This document shows positions 5,164 through 5,573 of a stretch of DNA of 5,573 nt, in pieces. The translations under genes were made by a program, and so were the position numbers. The DNA is from Caldilineaceae bacterium (GTDB taxonomy: Bacteria > Chloroflexota > Anaerolineae > Caldilineales > Caldilineaceae), in contig WGCB01000373.1 in the NCBI GenBank assembly GCA_015494005.1, positions 1 to 5,573 on the forward strand. The letters run 5' to 3'. Below the pieces are notes generated by a model that ran no database searches, was not told where the DNA came from, and saw nothing but the letters and a program-made list of their open reading frames with translations. Each line of letters starts with the position of its first letter. Position 1 is the stretch's first letter.

Positions 5164-5573
5164 ATGATTTCCACTCGGCCCCGAACCGCGCTTTCACCCC
5201 TGATCCGTGTTCTCTGCTGGCTCTTCGTCGTCTTCCTCCTGGGGCTGGGCCTGGCCTCCTGCGGCAACCGCGTGGCCCAGGGCCAGAGCCTACCCGGAAC
5301 CGGGACCATCCCGCCTGTCCTCCCCGAGGACGCGGCCCGTTTCTCCTGGACGGACAGCGGCATCCTGGCGGACCAGGGCGACCGCATCCTGGACATCACC
5401 GCCTCGCCCTCCACCCTCACCCTGAGCGCCTCCCAGGACATCACCACCACCCTCGGCCTCTTCGCGGTGGACGCTCTGGAGGAGCCCAGCTTCGATGGCC
5501 TGACCCTGCTCACCGAGATGCCCACCGAGTCGGCCTTCACCATCCAGCCCGACGGCACGGCCCTCTTCACCTA
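5164..5573 (+). CDS. Predicted lipoprotein of unknown function (3' partial)
   Basis: The frame is open from ATG 5164 to the window edge, 136 residues with no stop. The start is supported by a strong ribosome site at 5150-5155. The N-terminus is a classical Sec/SPII signal: basic residues (R5, R7, R15), a hydrophobic core of about 13-31 (LIRVLCWLFVVFLLGLGLA), and the lipobox L-A-S-C with the lipidated Cys at 33, followed by G-N. After it comes a Gly/Pro/Gln-rich linker (about 36-54). A region rich in Thr, Ser, Leu, Ile and Asp follows, with alternating hydrophobics (for example ITASPSTLTLSASQDITTTL), suggesting a beta-rich exported domain. The protein should be anchored outside the cytoplasmic membrane. 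I do not recognise a family from this part, and the missing C-terminus may hold the functional domain. It is separated from the epimerase by terminators, so it is probably a separate transcript. Confidence 0.85.
   Translation, partial: MISTRPRTALSPLIRVLCWLFVVFLLGLGLASCGNRVAQGQSLPGTGTIPPVLPEDAARFSWTDSGILADQGDRILDITASPSTLTLSASQDITTTLGLFAVDALEEPSFDGLTLLTEMPTESAFTIQPDGTALFT

Overview
The window is GC-rich and tightly packed, with every gene on the + strand. The long open frames on the minus strand are antisense shadows of these genes. The protein style (a LivHMGF transporter with high Ala/Gly/Leu/Arg, a HpnA/DFR-like epimerase, a Sec/SPII lipoprotein with an L-A-S-C lipobox) suits a free-living bacterium. 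A GC-rich Chloroflexota (Anaerolineae/Caldilineae type) is my best guess, but this is inference without a marker gene.

Layout. Positions 1-2992 hold the core of a branched-chain-amino-acid-type (HAAT family) ABC importer: the C-terminal part of the permease LivH (cut by the window edge), the permease LivM, and the ATPases LivG and LivF. The genes are 8 nt apart or overlap by 14 nt. The next gene (2993-3799) starts on the base after the livF stop codon, in the same frame. It encodes a complete putative hydro-lyase of the YcsI/DUF1445 (D-glutamate cyclase-like) family. Positions 1-3799 therefore look like one translationally coupled operon, and the hydro-lyase hints that the imported substrate may be something other than leucine, isoleucine or valine. 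No periplasmic binding protein is in view; it may lie upstream.

A 116-nt gap (3800-3915) carries a weak hairpin, an isolated TTGACA and a perfect 11-bp tandem repeat. It leads into an NAD(P)-dependent epimerase/dehydratase (extended SDR) with a strong Shine-Dalgarno. That gene is closed by two successive terminator-type hairpins, the second being a textbook 12-bp stem with a T tract.

The 258-nt gap 4906-5163 then contains a strong alternative-pairing hairpin region and two further tandem duplications. It ends in a good ribosome binding site for the last gene, a lipoprotein of unknown function that runs off the right edge.

The most notable points are: (i) all non-canonical residues of the LivG/LivF ATPase pair fall in one composite ATP site; (ii) a DUF1445 enzyme is fused to the transporter operon at the level of a TAG|ATG junction; (iii) short tandem duplications occur in both gene leaders. 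I see no mobile element, CRISPR array, tRNA or rRNA.
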